Assembly (NCBI GenBank): GCA_003170295.1
Contig: PNAJ01000103.1
Span: forward strand, 1-64,000
Direction: 5' to 3'
Length of the DNA stretch: 64,000 bases
Source of the DNA: Bryobacterales bacterium
Lineage (GTDB): Bacteria > Acidobacteriota > Terriglobia > Bryobacterales > Bryobacteraceae
Position 1 is the stretch's first letter, and each line of letters opens with the position of its first letter. The notes beneath the pieces were generated by a model, which had not been told where the DNA came from, did not search any database, and worked only from the letters and a program-made list of their open reading frames with translations. The translations under genes were made by a program, and so were the position numbers. Positions 33,020 through 42,100 of this stretch are shown piece after piece.

Positions 33020-34407
33020 AGATTACACTAATTCTTGCATCGTTGGGCGCGCTGGCCGCTAGCGCGATTTTTCTGGAAGCTCAAGAGCAGATCGGCGGGA
33101 CGATCATCGGAAGCAAGCAAAAATCGAAGATCGCCGTGATCGATTTCCGAGGCGTCGGGGACGCGCAGAAACTCATGGCGACTTTCAACACGACGCTCTG
33201 GGATGAATTGAATGGGTCGGGCGTGCTGGACATGGTCGGCAAGACGTTTTACCCGCTCGAAGTTCCGCAGCAGCCGCAGGATTTCAAGCCTCCTACGACG
33301 GCTGCGCCGTTGCTTCGCGGCGGTCAGCCCCGGATAGAGAAACATGGCCCCTGGCTGACCGACTGGTCGGGTCCGCCGACGAATGCGAACTATCTCGCGT
33401 TCGGATACACGGCGGTGCAGGACGGGCGGTTGTTGCTGCGCGGGTTCCTGTTCAATGTCGGCCAGCCGGATGTGAACAGTGCGGACCTGATCCACAAGTT
33501 ATACTTCGGCCCGTTGGACGATGATGGTGCTAAAAAAGTAGCACGGGAATTCGCGGCGGACATCCTGCAGCAGTTCGGGGTAAAGAGCCTGTCGGGCACG
33601 AAAATCTACTTTGTTTCGGACCGGACGGGCAACAAAGAAATCTGGTCGATGGATTATGACGGGTCCAATCAGAAGCCAATGACCAGTTATAAGACCATCT
33701 CCAAACAGCCGGCTGTTTCCCTTGACGGAAAAATGTTCGCGTTCCAGACGCTGGTCAAATCGGGCTGGCAAATTATGGTGCACTCGGCTGATTCCGGCCG
33801 CAAACTCCCCTTTTACAACTTTGCGACCTCGACCATCGAGACGCCGGAGTTTACGCCCGACGGAAAGCACATGCTGTTTGCCGGCACCGTCGATGGCTGG
33901 CTGCAGATCTGCATGACGGATTTGAACGGAGGGAACCTCACCCGCCTGTCGCACGTGCATGCCTCGGAGGTTTCGCCGAAGGTCAATCCGAAAACTGGAC
34001 GCGACGTGCTCTTTATCTCCGGCCGCAGCGGGATCGAACAGATGTGGCACATGAGTATCGACGGAGCGGATGTCGAGATGGTCACTAATGGCGAGGGCTA
34101 TGTCGCAAATCCAGCATGGAACCCGAATGGACAATTCATCGCATTTGCCTGGACACGCGGGTTCGAGCCGGGCGCATATAACATCTTTATCATGGAACTT
34201 GCCACTCGAAAGACAAATCAACTGACTTCGAACTCGGGTAAAAATGAAAATCCGTGGTGGGCTCCCGATGGCGTGCATCTGGTGTTTCAATCGACCCACG
34301 GACGGTCGACGCAGATTTACACCATGCTCGCTGACGGCAAGCATCAGCAGCAATTGACCACGCAGGGGAATAATACACAGCCGGTGTGGGCGAACGGGAT
34401 AAACTAA
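33016..34407 (+). CDS. tolB: Periplasmic TolB
   Basis: 463 residues. Signal peptide (LILASLGALAASAIFLEAQ), an N-terminal TolB domain (KIAVIDFRGVGDAQKLMATFNTTLWDEL) and a six-bladed propeller of WD40-like/PD40 repeats (GTKIYFVSDRTGNKEIWSMDYDG, HMLFAGTVDGWLQICMTDLNGGN, LVFQSTHGRSTQIYTMLADG). TolB binds Pal and TolA in outer-membrane constriction. It overlaps the TolA-like gene by ATGA and precedes pal. Confidence 0.96.
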   Translation: MKITLILASLGALAASAIFLEAQEQIGGTIIGSKQKSKIAVIDFRGVGDAQKLMATFNTTLWDELNGSGVLDMVGKTFYPLEVPQQPQDFKPPTTAAPLLRGGQPRIEKHGPWLTDWSGPPTNANYLAFGYTAVQDGRLLLRGFLFNVGQPDVNSADLIHKLYFGPLDDDGAKKVAREFAADILQQFGVKSLSGTKIYFVSDRTGNKEIWSMDYDGSNQKPMTSYKTISKQPAVSLDGKMFAFQTLVKSGWQIMVHSADSGRKLPFYNFATSTIETPEFTPDGKHMLFAGTVDGWLQICMTDLNGGNLTRLSHVHASEVSPKVNPKTGRDVLFISGRSGIEQMWHMSIDGADVEMVTNGEGYVANPAWNPNGQFIAFAWTRGFEPGAYNIFIMELATRKTNQLTSNSGKNENPWWAPDGVHLVFQSTHGRSTQIYTMLADGKHQQQLTTQGNNTQPVWANGIN

Positions 34408-34423
34408 GAAGATAAGGGAAGGG

Positions 34424-35227
34424 ATGACAATGCGTAATCTTTCGAGAACACTCGGCACTGCGGTGTTCGCGGCGGCTTTGATGATATCGGCCGCGGGATG
34501 TGGGAAGAAGAAAGTGGCGACGACAACCCCGCCTCCGCCGACCGCGGCGCCGAGCGGGCCGACCGAGCCTGCACCGGCCGCGCCTTTGGCGGTGCGCATT
34601 AACAGCTTCACAGGCGAACCAGCTTCGATCGAGCGTGGGCAAGCGGCGACGCTGCGCTGGTCCGTGGGCAATTCGACGGATATTTCGATCGATCAGGGCC
34701 TCGGCGCGGTGGCAGCCAACGGCAGCCGCCAGGTGTTTCCCAGCCAGACCACCACTTACACATTGACGGCGAAGGGCGGCAATCAGGATACGCGATCGGT
34801 AACGATCGAGGTGTCGTCGAGCGTGCCTCCTCCGCCTGTTCGCACGACGGGCGCTAGAATCTCCGGTGCGGAGATGTTGGGACGGGAAGCACAGGACGTC
34901 TACTTCGACTACGACAAGAACGATATTCGCGCCGACAGCCGCGATACGCTTACCAGAGATGCGGATCTGATCAAGCGCATTTTGGCCGGCGATCCGGGCT
35001 TTACGATCGTCGTCGAAGGTCACTGCGATGAGCGCGGATCGGAAGAGTACAACCTGGCGCTGGGCGATCGCCGCGCGCTGGCGGTGAAGGAATTCTTAGT
35101 GCAGCTTGGCGTGCCGGACGATCGTTTAAAGACGATCAGCTTCGGCAAGGAGCGGCCGATTTGCACCGATCAAAACGAAGCCTGCTATCAAAGGAACCGG
35201 CGCGGCCATCTAGCGCCCGCGCAGTAA
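34424..35227 (+). CDS. pal: Pal-type OmpA lipoprotein with Ig-like insert
   Basis: 267 residues. Lipobox ISAAGC gives lipidated Cys near residue 25; then a Pro/Ala linker; then ~80 residues with an Ig-like pattern (PASIERGQAATLRWSVGNSTDISI, TTYTLTAKGG); then an OmpA/Pal peptidoglycan-binding domain (VYFDYDKNDIRADSRDTL, VEGHCDERGSEEYNLALGDRRALAVKEFL). Classic Pal lacks the Ig-like part and is about 100 residues shorter. It follows tolB by 16 bases and anchors the Tol system to the wall. Confidence 0.94.
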   Translation: MTMRNLSRTLGTAVFAAALMISAAGCGKKKVATTTPPPPTAAPSGPTEPAPAAPLAVRINSFTGEPASIERGQAATLRWSVGNSTDISIDQGLGAVAANGSRQVFPSQTTTYTLTAKGGNQDTRSVTIEVSSSVPPPPVRTTGARISGAEMLGREAQDVYFDYDKNDIRADSRDTLTRDADLIKRILAGDPGFTIVVEGHCDERGSEEYNLALGDRRALAVKEFLVQLGVPDDRLKTISFGKERPICTDQNEACYQRNRRGHLAPAQ

Positions 35228-35247
35228 CAAACTCCCGAGGAGGGTGC

Positions 35248-36159
35248 ATGAACGCTTCACGATTACTTCTGCTCTCGATAGCTCTTTCGCCCGCGATAGT
35301 GCTGGGCCAAAAGAAGGAGGATATCCTCTCCATTCAGCGCGACGTTGCGACCCTCGACGAACACGTGAAGCAGCTTCAAAAGGCGCTTGACGACAAGATG
35401 GGCACGCTGACTGCCCTGGTCCAGCAGTCGATCGACGCGTCGGCCAAGACTGCGTCGGCGCTGACGGCGATGCAGCATAGCGTCGATCAGAAGATGGCGG
35501 AGCAGCAGGCGAAGCTTGTGACGCCGGTCGCGACGCTAGGCACGAAGGTCGACGAGATGTCGGGCGATTTTCGCTCCGTTCGCGAAAATGTGGCCGAGTT
35601 GGTGAGGCACATGAACGATCTGGACGCGAAGGTCACCGATATTTCGAGCGCCGTTCGGACGTTGGCTGCGGCACAGGTCGCGAAGCCTCCGGACCCATCA
35701 CCGGGCCAGGCAGGGACCGCGCAGCAGGCGACCGATGGTCCGCCGGCGGGCATGTCGGCCGAGCTATCCTATACGGCCGCCCTGAGCGACTACAACGGGA
35801 AGAAAGACAATCTCGCCATCGACGAGTTTGTGCAGTACTTGAAGTATTTTCCGCAAAGCGCAAACGCGCCCAACGCGCAGTATTACATCGGGCAGATTTA
35901 CTACCGCAGCGAGGACTGGGAAAACGCCGCAAAAGGTTTCGATTTAGTGCTGGAGAAGTATCCTAAGAATCCAAAGACGGCCGATGCGCAGTACATGAAG
36001 GCTTGCGCGCTGATGAATGCCAAGCACAAGACCGCCGCCGCCCAGGAATTCAAAAACTTTATCGCGGCCTATCCCGAGAATGCCCACGTGAAGGAAGCTC
36101 ACGCGCATCTGCGCCAACTGGGCATGGAAGGTCCAGCGGCAACCCGGCGAAAGAACTAA
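35248..36159 (+). CDS. cpoB: Tol-Pal system protein CpoB/YbgF
   Basis: 303 residues from ATG 35248, preceded by CGAGGAGGG. Signal peptide, then a long coiled coil (about 25-165, DEHVKQLQKALDDKMGTLTALVQQ and DEMSGDFRSVRENVAELVRHMNDL), then three TPR-like repeats (LSYTAALSDYNGKKDNLAIDEFVQYLKYFPQ). CpoB coordinates peptidoglycan synthesis with Tol-driven constriction. Last clear Tol gene; the DeoC-like gene starts 2 bases after its stop. Confidence 0.94.
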   Translation: MNASRLLLLSIALSPAIVLGQKKEDILSIQRDVATLDEHVKQLQKALDDKMGTLTALVQQSIDASAKTASALTAMQHSVDQKMAEQQAKLVTPVATLGTKVDEMSGDFRSVRENVAELVRHMNDLDAKVTDISSAVRTLAAAQVAKPPDPSPGQAGTAQQATDGPPAGMSAELSYTAALSDYNGKKDNLAIDEFVQYLKYFPQSANAPNAQYYIGQIYYRSEDWENAAKGFDLVLEKYPKNPKTADAQYMKACALMNAKHKTAAAQEFKNFIAAYPENAHVKEAHAHLRQLGMEGPAATRRKN

Positions 36160-36161
36160 AT

Positions 36162-36875
36162 ATGGCGGCTCCGGCCGAGCCACGACTTTCCTACGAAGAT
36201 GTCGCCCGGATGATCGAGCATCCGGTGCTGCGGCCGGAGCTCTCTGAAGAAGAAGTTCGAACTGGCTGCGAAATCGCGCGTCACTATCGCATCGCCGCGG
36301 TGACTGTGCGAGCTTCGGATGCCGATCTGGCCGTGGAATGGATGCGATCGAGCGGCGTCGCCGTCGCAAGCGTGGTCAGCTATCCGCATGGGTCGTCGAC
36401 TACCTCGGTGAAGCTCTACGAAACTCGCGACCTGCTGCGGCGCGGCGTCACGGAAGTCGACACCGTGATCAATCTGGGAAAGATGATCTCGCGCCAGTTT
36501 CAATACGTGGAAACAGAACTACAACAGATGGCTGCGGCGTGTCATGAGGGCGGCGCGATTCTGAAGGTTGCATTTGAAAACGGATATCTGACCGAGGATC
36601 TGAAGACCATCGCGTGCAAAATCGTCAAGCGTGCGGGAGCGCATTACGCGCGGACATCGACGCCGTTTGGGCCTCCGCCGTACTCGCTCGCCCACATTAC
36701 TAAAGACGTTACATTAATGAAGCGACTCCTCGGCGACAGTGTAAAAATTAAGGCGAGCGGCGGAGTGCGAACCATCGCCGACGTGTTGGCGTTGCGCGAG
36801 GCCGGATGCGCGCGCGTCGGCACCATCGCCACTGTGGCGATTCTCGAAGCTTGGAAGGCGCAAATTAAGCCGTAG
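36162..36875 (+). CDS. DeoC-like aldolase lacking the Schiff-base lysine
   Basis: 237 residues, TIM-barrel DeoC/LacD family. Conserved: GVTEVDTVINLGKM (Asp100), LKVAFENGYLTEDL and VKIKASGGVRTIADVLALREAG (the second Lys). The normal Schiff-base motif xKTSTG reads ARTSTPFG here, Arg164 replacing Lys. Classical DERA joins acetaldehyde and glyceraldehyde-3-phosphate through that Lys, so this protein probably has another activity or uses another Lys. It is translated directly behind cpoB and overlaps the convergent HD gene by 11 bases. Confidence 0.85.
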   Translation: MAAPAEPRLSYEDVARMIEHPVLRPELSEEEVRTGCEIARHYRIAAVTVRASDADLAVEWMRSSGVAVASVVSYPHGSSTTSVKLYETRDLLRRGVTEVDTVINLGKMISRQFQYVETELQQMAAACHEGGAILKVAFENGYLTEDLKTIACKIVKRAGAHYARTSTPFGPPPYSLAHITKDVTLMKRLLGDSVKIKASGGVRTIADVLALREAGCARVGTIATVAILEAWKAQIKP

Positions 36876-37440
36876 TCGCCGCGGTTCCCGCGAGCCCTAG
36901 TTCCGCGGCGCGCGCCTGCATCGCCTGGATGCAGAACTCGATGTGCTGGTCGAGATCGACGCCCATTTCCGCGGCTCCGTTCAGGATATCGTCGCGATTC
37001 ACGGCACGGGCAAACGCTTTGTCCTTGAGTTTCTTCCGCACCGATTTTGTCTCGACCTCCTGAATACTGCGGCCCGGTTTCACATAAGCGCAGGCAGTCA
37101 GAAATCCGGCCAACTCATCGCAGGCGAACAGCGTCTTTTCAAGCGGAGAGACGCGAGGGACGCCGGTAAAATCCGCGTGCGAAAGAATAGCCCGCCGAAT
37201 CTCCTCGCTCACTCCACGCTCGGCAAGAATCGGCTCGCCTTTGGTCGGATGGTCGGGCAAATTGGGATGAATTTCCCAATCGAAATCGTGGAGCAGCGCC
37301 GCGACCGCCCACGTTTCTTCGTCCCCGCTCAACTTGCGCGCATACGCGGCAACACAGGCTTCGACCGCCAGCATATGCTTGCGCAGGCTCTCCGATTTCA
37401 CGAATTCGCACACAATTTCCCATGCTTGTTGGCGGTCCAT
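36865..37440 (-). CDS. HD-domain hydrolase
   Basis: 191 residues from MDRQQAWEIVCEFVKSESLRKHMLAVEAC. The HD metal motif is visible: first His in KHML, then AALLHDFDWEIHPN, and ILSHADFTGV. These stand-alone HD proteins are metal-dependent phosphohydrolases of uncharacterised substrate, often nucleotides. The track start at 37572 would run through the tRNA gene and is rejected. It is convergent with the DeoC-like gene. Confidence 0.9.
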   Translation of the reverse strand: MDRQQAWEIVCEFVKSESLRKHMLAVEACVAAYARKLSGDEETWAVAALLHDFDWEIHPNLPDHPTKGEPILAERGVSEEIRRAILSHADFTGVPRVSPLEKTLFACDELAGFLTACAYVKPGRSIQEVETKSVRKKLKDKAFARAVNRDDILNGAAEMGVDLDQHIEFCIQAMQARAAELGLAGTAATTA

Positions 37441-37478
37441 AAACACAGTGTATGTTAAACTAAGTTTGTAGTTAGCGT

Positions 37479-37554
37479 GGGCCTGTGGCGCAGTTGGGAG
37501 CGCGCTTCCATGGCATGGAAGAGGTCGACGGTTCGAACCCGTCCAGGTCCACCA
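37479..37554 (+). tRNA. tRNA-Ala(GGC), CCA encoded
   Basis: Full cloverleaf: acceptor GGGCCTG pairs with CAGGTCC; D arm GCGC/GCGC; anticodon stem CTTCC/GGAAG with loop ATGGCAT, anticodon GGC; T arm GACGG-TTCGAAC-CCGTC; then A and encoded CCA. The G3:U70 pair, the main alanine identity element, is present. It reads GCC and GCU codons. A possible promoter lies in the 38-base AT-rich gap to the divergent HD gene (TATGTTAAACTAAG). Confidence 0.97.
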
Positions 37555-37628
37555 AGAGCTTCTCCGCACCACCGGCCAGAGCCGCCAATTTCGCGATCTG
37601 GCCGGCCGTCATTAGATGGAACAGTGGG

Positions 37629-38423
37629 TCAAGGCAGTTTAACGGTGTCGGAAATGAATGTAACCCCGGTTTTCGCCAGCGCTCTGCCGGTCAGCGTTGT
37701 GCCGGACCCCATGGTAATGGCGGAACCAGCCAAGATGTTTCCATAGAATATTACACCTGAATTCAGCGTGGCTTGAGTGCCGACCTGCCAAAAGACGTCA
37801 GCCGCCTGGGCGCCGTTTGTCAGGATAACCTGGGCGTTAACGCCTACCGTCAATCCAGTTCCAATCTGGAAGATATAGACGCCACGGCCACTCAGGGTGA
37901 GGTTTCCCCCCGTTATCAAAAGAATGGTCTTGGCTCTATAAAGGCCAGGGGTGAGGGTCAGGCCGGCCTGATCTGTGTCCGCGTGTGTGAATGCGCCGAC
38001 CCGTCCAGCGGCGTCGTTAATGGCGACGGTCAAGGAGGCTTGCGCGTGTGCTGCGACAGTACTCGACTCCGTTATACACGTCGCGATGCACACTTCGGTC
38101 GGCGTGTAAATCGTTCCGTGCACGACTCCGGGCCCCCCAGAAATGGGCAAAAACCCAGTGACCGAAGTGCCTGGCGAAACCCCAAGATCCCCAGTAATAA
38201 CGGTGTTAGCACTGCTAGGACTGGTGTTGGTAACATCGCTGCCGGCCAGAACCGCGAAAGGCGCGGCCGATCCGAGGTTTACGGGCTGCAGGCCCTTTGC
38301 CTGCATATCCGCTGCTATCGCCGGGCAAAGAGTGAACGCCGTACAGAGAAGAACTGCGGTGACACCTGCCGTGTGGTTGGTTCGCGCCGGAAAGCCGGCC
38401 CTGATCTCAAATAATCTGTTCAT
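37629..38423 (-). CDS. DUF3494 ice-binding-like exported protein
   Basis: 264 residues. N-terminal extension and hydrophobic export segment (VTAVLLCTAFTLCPAIAA), then one complete DUF3494 domain: LGSAAPFAVLAGSDVTNT, ITGDLGVSPGTSVTGF, LTPGLYRAKTILLITGGNLTLSG, YIFQIGTGLTV and ADVFWQVGTQATLNSGVIFYGNILAGSAI. The fold is a beta-solenoid with a flat face; characterised members bind ice, but many soil members have unknown ligands. An AAAGGA ribosome site precedes the ATG. Composition seems less GC-rich than its neighbours, which may reflect transfer. Confidence 0.93.
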   Translation of the reverse strand: MNRLFEIRAGFPARTNHTAGVTAVLLCTAFTLCPAIAADMQAKGLQPVNLGSAAPFAVLAGSDVTNTSPSSANTVITGDLGVSPGTSVTGFLPISGGPGVVHGTIYTPTEVCIATCITESSTVAAHAQASLTVAINDAAGRVGAFTHADTDQAGLTLTPGLYRAKTILLITGGNLTLSGRGVYIFQIGTGLTVGVNAQVILTNGAQAADVFWQVGTQATLNSGVIFYGNILAGSAITMGSGTTLTGRALAKTGVTFISDTVKLP

Positions 38424-38641
38424 GTAATCCTTTTGGTTTTAAGTCTTGCAACACTCTGGTCTGGGAGCAGCCCGGCGGCCAACGCTTAAGTCCAACGAAA
38501 CCGCCCCCACGCGTTCGTGAAGATACTAAAGAGCGACCGCGCGCGGTCACTTCGGCCGGATTTGGTCATTTGCCCTTGCTATGTCTTTTCTTTTGCGTCA
38601 GAATGTCTGGAGGAACCCTCCCAGCTCCACAAATCTCAAAC
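38424..38641. other. Intergenic region with GACCGCGCGCGGTC palindrome
   Basis: 218 bases between the ice-binding-like gene (minus) and pyrophosphatase (plus), so both promoters should be here. A perfect 14-base palindrome lies at 38535-38548. No -10/-35 pair is clear enough to call. Confidence 0.4.
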
Positions 38642-39172
38642 ATGAAGCTCTCCGATATTGACCCGGGACCGTACGCTCCGAAATCCGTGCGCATGATTGT
38701 CGAGATCGCGAAGGGCGGCTCGAACAAGTGCGAATACGATATCGAGCTGGGTGTTTTTCGCCTCGACCGCACGCTCTATTCGCCCATGCACTATCCCGGA
38801 GATTACGGATTCGTGCCCGGCACAGTGGCGGAAGACGGCGATCCGATTGACATCCTGGTCCTGATGACCCACCCGAGTTTTTCCGGCTGCATGATCGAAG
38901 TGCGCCCCATCGCGATTCTCGACATGGTGGACAATTCCGAGGCGGACCACAAAGTGCTCGCTGTACCGATCCGCAATCCGCGCTACGACGAGATTCATAA
39001 CGTCGGCGACGTTCGCGCGCACCAGATGAGGGAGATTGAGCACTTCTTCCAGATCTATAAGGAACTGGAAGGCAAGAACGTCCGGTTGCAAGGCTGGCGC
39101 GATGTCCACGCCGCGCACGAGGCGATCATGAAGGCTCGCGAGCGCTATCTTGCGGAGAAATCCGCTAAGTAG
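38642..39172 (+). CDS. ppa: Inorganic pyrophosphatase (family I)
   Basis: 176 residues from ATG 38642. Family I signature: EYDIELGVFRLDRTLYSPMHYPGDYGFVPGTVAEDGDPIDILVL, containing the DGDPID metal cluster; the C-terminal IEHFFQIYKELEGKNVRLQGW is also typical. Hydrolyses pyrophosphate and pulls biosynthetic reactions forward in the cytoplasm. An earlier in-frame ATG (38603) is possible, but the family usually starts close to the one chosen. Confidence 0.95.
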   Translation: MKLSDIDPGPYAPKSVRMIVEIAKGGSNKCEYDIELGVFRLDRTLYSPMHYPGDYGFVPGTVAEDGDPIDILVLMTHPSFSGCMIEVRPIAILDMVDNSEADHKVLAVPIRNPRYDEIHNVGDVRAHQMREIEHFFQIYKELEGKNVRLQGWRDVHAAHEAIMKARERYLAEKSAK

Positions 39173-39195
39173 CAGCCACCTAAGTAGCAGCCACC
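39166..39195. repeat. 15-bp tandem duplication across two stop codons
   Basis: TAAGTAGCAGCCACC occurs twice back to back. The first copy holds the stop of the pyrophosphatase gene; the stop of the convergent oxidoreductase is read at the junction. The duplication supplies a second in-frame stop for the latter. Confidence 0.85.
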
Positions 39196-42100
39196 AGTTC
39201 CCGCGCGCCGATTTGCTTCAAGCACCGGTCGACCCACTGCTTCGTCAATTTCTCTTGCACGCCATTTTGCGATAGCCGCGTGCGCAGGTTCGACCAATCC
39301 ACCAGATCGAGCGACTGATCCTGATTGAAACAGGAGAACACCACGGTTTCTTCGCCCGTGATCGGGTCCTTGTGCTGCTGGAGGCACTGCGCACAAATTT
39401 CTTTCATCATGCATTGCATCGGCGAATTGATACTGCCAATCGCCTTGTGATCGGGCCTGAGATATGGCGCAAGTATGGTGTGGCGAGCCAGCGCGACCGC
39501 GCCCATCATCGCGTCCGACCCGATGACGACCAGCCGGTCAACAGAGTGCAGCGAAATTTCCGGGCTGTCAGGAGAGCCGCCGTGTAGCGGGATGGGGTCA
39601 TCCAAATCGCCGCGTCCGTATGCCGCAATAGCCTCGACAATATTCCCGACGAACGCTTTATCTTGCACGCGGCCCGGCGTGAAGCCCGGAGCCTCATCGC
39701 AGCACCAGATCACCACGTCCGCCGCTTTTTCGATCTCCTCCACCTTGTAGCGATCGATAATTTTCTTATAACCGGCGAAATAAACGGTCCGCGAGCGATT
39801 CGCGCGCAACTCCTGGCCGATCGAGAACAGCACCGCATTGCCCAGCCCCCCGCCGATCAATAAAACAGTTTCCTTCGACGGTGTTTCGGTCGGCGTTCCC
39901 GTCGGACCCATCAAAATAACAGGCTCGCCCGGTTGCAGCAACGCGCACAAATCGGACGACCCGCCCATTTCGAGCACGATGGTCGAGAGTAAACCTTGTT
40001 CCCGATCGACCTTCGCCCCGGTCAGCGCCAGCCCCTCCATCGCAAGCGTCGTTCCTCCGGCTTTCGGCGCCAGCGTCTCGAAATTTTGCAAGCGATAGAA
40101 CTGGCCCGGATGGAAAGCTCGCGCGGCCATCGGCGCCTTGACCACCACTTCGACGATGGTCGGCGTCAAGCGCTCCACCCTGTGAACAACCGCGCGAAGC
40201 TCCGCGTTCAGATGATCGAGCAACACCGCCGGCAGCAGCCCTGTCGGCGCTTTGCGCGCAAGCAGCCGGGAAACCACGGGATAGCCTTGCTTCGCGCTCG
40301 CCATCGCCTTAACCACGTTACCCGCGAACGAGGGATGCAGATCGCCAAAGAAGCTGATGCCGCGCCCGTCGGGGCGAATCGACATGAGAACGCGCGCCTG
40401 CGCGGGTTTCGCCACCTTTTCGGGCTTCACAATCTGCCCCTCGTCGTCGACCGCGCGGAACCAGCGGCCGTCTAAAAACACATTTTCCGGATCTTCGCGG
40501 CCCAGCACCGTATTCGGTTGCGTGCCCGCGGCCACCAGGATCGACCGCGCCGGCATGCGCACCACTTCACCCTCGGCGTTGCGCAACATCAGCGCCGCGG
40601 CGTGGCCGAACGAATCCACCTCGACCTCTACCGGCGTTAGGGACTCCGCGAATCGAATGCCCTCTTCCAGCGCCAGCGCGACCTCTTCGTGATTCAGCGT
40701 GTAGCTGGGAGAATCGATCAATCGCCGCCGGTACGCGAGCGTAACACCACCCCATTGATTGAGGATCTGGACCAGTTTTGGGTCGCGGCCTTCCCGCGCG
40801 GCTGCGGCACGTTCGAATCGAAGAGCGCGCGCATGGGTGATGAACTCCTCCGCAGTCTCGGTTTCTTCGGCGGTCCAACGCTCCCGAACCTCGCGTTCGC
40901 CAATTTCGGCGGCCAGGGTTTCATATCGCGTCAGGAATTTTTCAACCTGAACAACGTAATACGCCAGCGATTCCGTGGCCGTATCGATCGCCGTCAATCC
41001 ACCGCCGATTACGACGATCGGCATCCGCACTTGCAGATTCGCCACCGAGCTCGCTTTCGCCGCGCCCGTCAACTGCAGCGCCATCAGAAAATCGGAAGCC
41101 TGGCGAACACCGCGCGCCAGCCCGTTCTTCATAGGAATCACGGTGGGCCGCCCCGCGCCCGCGCACAGCGCGATGTGATCGAAGCCCAGTTCGAACGCGC
41201 TCTCGACAGTCATCGTGCCGCCGAAGCGCACGCCGCCGAACATGCCGAACTGCTCACGCCTTTCGAGCAGCAGACGGATAATCTTGAGAAAGTTTTTGTT
41301 CCACCGAACCGTGATACCGTATTCGGCGACTCCTCCGAACCCCGCCATCACGCGGTCGTCCAGCGATTCGTACAGCTCGTTCACATCGCGAATCGGACGG
41401 AACGGCGTGCGTTCGCCGTGCGGGGTAACGCCGGAAATCTCGGACGGCAGAGGCTCGATCTTCAACCCATCGACGCCCGCAACCGTGTGGCCGTCGTTCA
41501 TCAGGTGATGCGCCAGCGTGAAGCCGGCTGGTCCCAGCCCGACCACCAGAACTTTATATCCTGATTCTTCTTTGGGAAGCGGACGTGCGAAGTTCAGCGG
41601 ATTCCAGCGCGTCAGCAAACTATAAATCTCGAAACCCCATGGAAGCTCCAGAACATCTTTGAGCGCTCGTGTTTCTACCTGCGGTATATCCACCGGGTCC
41701 TGTTTCTGAAAAATGCAGGACTTCATGCAGTCGTTGCAAATGCGATGGCCTGTGCCCGCGCACATCGGATTATCGACCGCCGTAATCGCCAGCGCGCCTA
41801 CCGAATGGCCGCGCTGCTTGACCAGGTTCATCTCCGAAATTTTCTCGTCCAGTGGGCATCCCGCCAGCGTGACCCCGAAGAAACTTTTCTTATACTCGCC
41901 GGTCTTTTCTTTCAGGCCGGTGGAGCAAGAATCTTTCTCCTGGTTGTGGCATTTGATGCAGTAGTTCGCCTGATCGAGCGCCGCGTTCAAACCCATGCCC
42001 GCATCGGTAAGCTTGAATCCTTCGCGATGACGCCATTCGTGCTGCGGCAGCGCGAGCCGTGCGATGCCACCCGAAATCAGTGTCTCCACCGGAATCAGAT

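Noticed and set aside
33499-34671. 390-residue minus-strand ORF
   Set aside because: Antisense shadow of tolB and pal; no domain pattern, while the plus strand has full family motifs.
37441-37572. Long start of the HD-domain ORF
   Set aside because: Would be translated through the tRNA-Ala gene.
40689-41564. 291-residue plus-strand ORF
   Set aside because: Antisense to the NfnAB-like gene, with low-complexity composition.
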